The notes under the pieces were generated by a model. It made no database searches, was not told the origin of the DNA, and saw only the letters and a program-made list of their open reading frames with translations. A program made the position numbers and the translations under genes. DNA of 64,000 nucleotides from an uncultured bacterium (lineage in GTDB: Bacteria; Myxococcota_A; Polyangia; Polyangiales; Houyiibacteriaceae). Shown piece by piece: positions 61,309-64,000 of this stretch. Position 1 is the first letter of the stretch; each line of letters begins with the position of its first letter. The stretch is taken from positions 62,001 to 126,000 of the forward strand of contig CALJDU010000049.1 in assembly GCA_938024995.1 (NCBI GenBank), written 5' to 3'.

Positions 61309-62756
61309 TCTGGCTCGCTGGCGCGAAGCGGATAGCGCGACATGACGCGCGCGACGGTGTGACGCCCGACGAGCCCGTCTGGTACGTCGCCGCCGGTGAG
61401 CGAAGCATCTCGCGTGATAGCGATGTTGCCGCCATCGAGGGTCACTCGCATCGCGTATCCGCTGCGCTCTTCAAACGCCGCATCATCACCACGCCCCTCG
61501 TGGGCGATGTCGCAACCGCCGTCGTACTCAAAGTACTGCTCTTCACGGAAGAGCACCCGCGCGCAACGGAGCGGTCCGGCCGCGCATACGACCAAGAACT
61601 CGCGGATGGTCCCCGTTCGTTCGCACACGCCGAGGTCTTCGTCGTTGTTGGTCTCGGTGTACGTCAGGATGAGCTCGTTCGCGCCAGAAGGGATGACCTG
61701 GTCGTAGGCGAAACGACGAACCTCGTGGAACGCGCTGATCCCAAAGCTGCCGGGCGAATGAAGACAGAGCAGCTCTTCGGCGGTGGTGCGCGTCGCATCG
61801 CTCAGCACGAGCTCCACGCTTTGCTCCGCCCCACCAAAAGAAGCCTCGCTGGTGACGAGCGCCGCCTGGAGACCACGCGCGGTGCCGGCCGGCTCACTGA
61901 CCGCTTGCTCGATGTCCGCGCAGTCTGGCGATCCATCCCAATCGAAGCCGTTGCAGTCGGCGCGGCACAAGCGCGCACGCGCGACCGATCGGCGGGCCTC
62001 GAGCTCAAGCTCGCGCGCAGGAGAGACGCCGGATGACCCCGCCGCGGCGGCCGCCGGGACGACCTCGACTTCCTCTGGAGCCGCTTCGTCAGCGCGGGTC
62101 TCTTCGGTCACTCGGGTCGCCACGCGCGCGCGCTCCCCGATCGGTTGCGCCGGGCTCGTTCTGGGGGGCAGCGCGGCGAGGCGACGCGAAACGGTGGCGT
62201 TCGGACGGAGCGCGATCGACGCCTCGTACGCGTCGCGCGCGCGATCCGGATGGTTCCGCGCAGAGAACACCAAGCCCGCGTTGAAGAGGCACATCGCGAG
62301 CGGGACGCGAAGGTGCTCGGAGACGCGCTCGGGAGCGGGGAGCTGGCCGAGCGCCTCAGATACAAAGCGCTCCGCCTCTTCAAGCTGCTCCGCATGAAAC
62401 GCGACAAAGCCGGTCTCGCATCGCAGTCGCGCGCTTCCGGGGTTGAGCGCAAGCGCTTCCTTGAGCTTCACCAAACCCGCGCGGTGATTCCCGCGGCGTG
62501 AAAGCCGGCGTCCATCCCGCACGAGCCGCCGCACCTGAGGACCGACCGCCGGATCGACCTCGCGACGCGGCGCGCGCGGAGAAGGCGCGAGCTCAATCGG
62601 GGGGGTCTCCACGCCATCCGGAATGTCCGGGGCCGCGACGGTCTCTGTGACCGGCTCCGGCGGCGGCGCGGGATCTTCGTCGTCACATCCCCCGACGAAG
62701 GGACCGAGAAGCAGCCCGAGCACCAAACCAGCGAACTGCGTACGCACCGAAGCCAT
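61299..62756 (-). CDS. TPR lipoprotein
   Basis: Lipoprotein of 485 aa from ATG 62756; earlier in-frame starts precede the signal peptide. Lipobox VGGC (Cys24) is followed by DDEDP, so by the E. coli rule it might stay at the inner membrane. A Pro-rich acidic linker leads to TPR units at about 95-195: NHRAGLVKLKEALALNPGSA, and CLFNAGLVFSARNHPDRARD. A Pro/Ala/Glu linker follows, then a Cys-containing C-terminal domain of about 210 residues (CRADCNGFDWDGSPDCADIE, EELLCLHSPGSFGISAFHEV). The tail overlaps the convergent gene by 10 nt. Function is unknown; it probably has a scaffold role. Confidence 0.75.
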   Translation of the reverse strand: MASVRTQFAGLVLGLLLGPFVGGCDDEDPAPPPEPVTETVAAPDIPDGVETPPIELAPSPRAPRREVDPAVGPQVRRLVRDGRRLSRRGNHRAGLVKLKEALALNPGSARLRCETGFVAFHAEQLEEAERFVSEALGQLPAPERVSEHLRVPLAMCLFNAGLVFSARNHPDRARDAYEASIALRPNATVSRRLAALPPRTSPAQPIGERARVATRVTEETRADEAAPEEVEVVPAAAAAGSSGVSPARELELEARRSVARARLCRADCNGFDWDGSPDCADIEQAVSEPAGTARGLQAALVTSEASFGGAEQSVELVLSDATRTTAEELLCLHSPGSFGISAFHEVRRFAYDQVIPSGANELILTYTETNNDEDLGVCERTGTIREFLVVCAAGPLRCARVLFREEQYFEYDGGCDIAHEGRGDDAAFEERSGYAMRVTLDGGNIAITRDASLTGGDVPDGLVGRHTVARVMSRYPLRASEPDQR

Positions 62757-62918
62757 GAGGGTATTGAGCGCAGGGCGACCGGGATTGCAAGTGTCGAGCC
62801 TCGCGTCCCGCGGTGGCGGCCGCCGGCGCCCGCCCGCCGTCCGCCAGCTTCCCGAGGCGCGCTCGACCGAGATCGCTTGTGTTCTCGCCTTGGCACAAGA
62901 CTTCCAAGACACGCTGGC

Positions 62919-64000
62919 ATGATTGAAGTGCAAGCCGGTTGCCTAGTTGGGATCGATGCCTATCCGGTCCACGTCGAGGCCCGTATCGGGAAGGGGCTCC
63001 CGGTCTTCGAGATCGTGGGGCTCCCGGAGCGCGGCGTTCGCGAGAGTCGTGTCCGCGTGAAGTCCGCGCTCGCCGCGAGCGGCTTCGAGATCCCGCCGCG
63101 CAACTTGGTCCTGAACCTGGCGCCGGGCGACCTCCGCAAGACGGGGTCGAGCTATGACTTGGCGATCGCGATGGCGATCATGGCCGCGTGTGACTCGGTG
63201 CAACTGGAGCGCGTGGCGGGGACCCTGATGATCGGCGAGCTCGCTTTGACCGGTGAGCTGCGCCCTGTGCGAGGGGTCTTGCCGCAGCTCCGCAGCGCGC
63301 GAGAGCGAGGGCTCACGCGCGCGATTATCCCGCGCGGGAACGCGGCCGAAGGAGCCCTGGCGCGCGGGCTCGAGGTCTACTGCGCGTCGCACGTTACCGA
63401 GGTCATCGAGTGGCTCAGTGATCGCGACGAGCTCGAACGCGTGCATGAACGCGAGCATCAACACGAAGAGGGAAACGGCGACGACCTCGGCGACGTCCGC
63501 GGACAAGCCGCGGCAAGGCGCGCGCTTGAGATCGCGGCGGCCGGGAACCACCACGTGCTCTTCGTCGGTCCCCCCGGCGCTGGCAAGACGATGCTCGCGC
63601 GGCGGCTGCGGACCATCTTGCCGACGCCGAGCAGCATGGAGGCGACCGAGATCGCGACCATCGCGAGCGCCGCAGGGTTCGACGCGCCCGGTTCGCTCAA
63701 GAACGTCACCCGGCCCTTTCGCGCGCCGCACCATACAGCGAGCGCGGCGGCGATTATCGGAGGAGGAGATCCCGTGCGTCCCGGCGAGGTCACGCTCGCG
63801 CACGGCGGCGTGCTCTTTCTGGATGAGCTACCCGAGTTTCGACGCGACGTGATCGAGACGCTCCGAACAACGATGGAGCAGGGACAGGTCACGATCGCCC
63901 GCGCTAGGCAGCGCGTCGACATGCCAGCGAGCCCCCTGGTGGTCGCGGCGATGAACCCGTGCCCGTGCGGGTACGCGGGAGATCCCGAGCGGCTTTGTTC
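62919..64000 (+). CDS. comM: ComM/YifB-type Mg-chelatase-like AAA ATPase (5' part; runs off the window)
   Basis: The frame is open from ATG 62919 to the last base, so only the first 360 residues are seen. The N-terminal ChlI-like part is VEARIGKGLPVFEIVGLPER, RESRVRVKSALAASGFEIP and NLAPGDLRKTGSSYDLAIAM. The P-loop VGPPGAGKTMLARRL lies near residue 220, followed by FRAPHHTASAAAIIGG and the Walker B GGVLFLDELPEF, then MNPCPCGYAGD with the zinc-type Cys pair. Relatives promote branch migration in natural transformation. It is divergent from the TPR lipoprotein. Confidence 0.95.
   Translation, partial: MIEVQAGCLVGIDAYPVHVEARIGKGLPVFEIVGLPERGVRESRVRVKSALAASGFEIPPRNLVLNLAPGDLRKTGSSYDLAIAMAIMAACDSVQLERVAGTLMIGELALTGELRPVRGVLPQLRSARERGLTRAIIPRGNAAEGALARGLEVYCASHVTEVIEWLSDRDELERVHEREHQHEEGNGDDLGDVRGQAAARRALEIAAAGNHHVLFVGPPGAGKTMLARRLRTILPTPSSMEATEIATIASAAGFDAPGSLKNVTRPFRAPHHTASAAAIIGGGDPVRPGEVTLAHGGVLFLDELPEFRRDVIETLRTTMEQGQVTIARARQRVDMPASPLVVAAMNPCPCGYAGDPERLC

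Overview
This GC-rich window looks like chromosomal DNA of a myxobacterium, probably from the Polyangiales/Sandaracinaceae side. That reading rests on several things: at least ten lipoproteins with acidic or Cys-rich mature N-termini, a PEGA-domain Ser/Thr kinase, a giant Cys-rich protein ending in a MYXO-CTERM-like tail, two TIGR02996 'repeat-companion' proteins, frequent GTG/TTG starts, and FG-GAP, PKD and HTTM proteins. No rRNA, phage, IS element or CRISPR array was seen. Three tRNA genes (His, Arg, Lys) lie at 18.9-19.3 kb. The taxonomic call is inference from gene content.

Layout. 1-282 holds a 72-bp direct repeat. From 16748 down to 1287 the minus strand is one densely packed run: a membrane Ser/Thr kinase, a TPR/PEGA protein, five related Cys-rich lipoproteins in tandem, a small membrane protein, an HTTM-domain protein and a HutF-like amidohydrolase. 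Many junctions are 4-nt ATGA overlaps. A HEAT-repeat protein follows. Divergent to it are rhomboid, fatty-acid-hydroxylase-like and TrmH/SpoU genes, then the tRNAs and their terminator. 19.3-23.8 kb carries a trio of related proteins (one truncated) around an FG-GAP lipoprotein. A sodium:solute symporter and the 1567-aa Cys-repeat protein follow. 30.9-40.7 kb has xdhC, a beta-propeller-like protein, two lipoproteins sharing an N-terminal module, an M48 peptidase with a TerB-like tail, a roadblock-like protein divergent from an ArsA-type ATPase, glmU and an LEA-like 11-mer repeat protein. 40.7-44.2 kb has a PKD/SASA esterase lipoprotein and a tandem pair of membrane proteins.

44.3-48.8 kb is an ATP synthase block in the order b', b, delta, alpha, gamma. 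The beta, epsilon, a and c subunit genes are absent here, and subunit b carries a signal peptide and a 50-residue histidine-rich exported segment. 49-57 kb has an SRPBCC protein, an HExxH membrane protein, an outer-membrane-like protein, the two TIGR02996 proteins, an IPNS-like oxygenase and an intergenic repeat family that sits directly after stop codons. The right end has a lipoprotein with a septoil-knot-like repeat, an acyl-CoA synthetase with a Dabb-like partner, a TPR lipoprotein and the 5' part of comM, which runs off the window.

The strongest candidate for an undescribed system is the kinase-PEGA-five-lipoprotein cluster at 4.7-16.7 kb. The most striking single-gene oddity is the His-rich ATP synthase b subunit.
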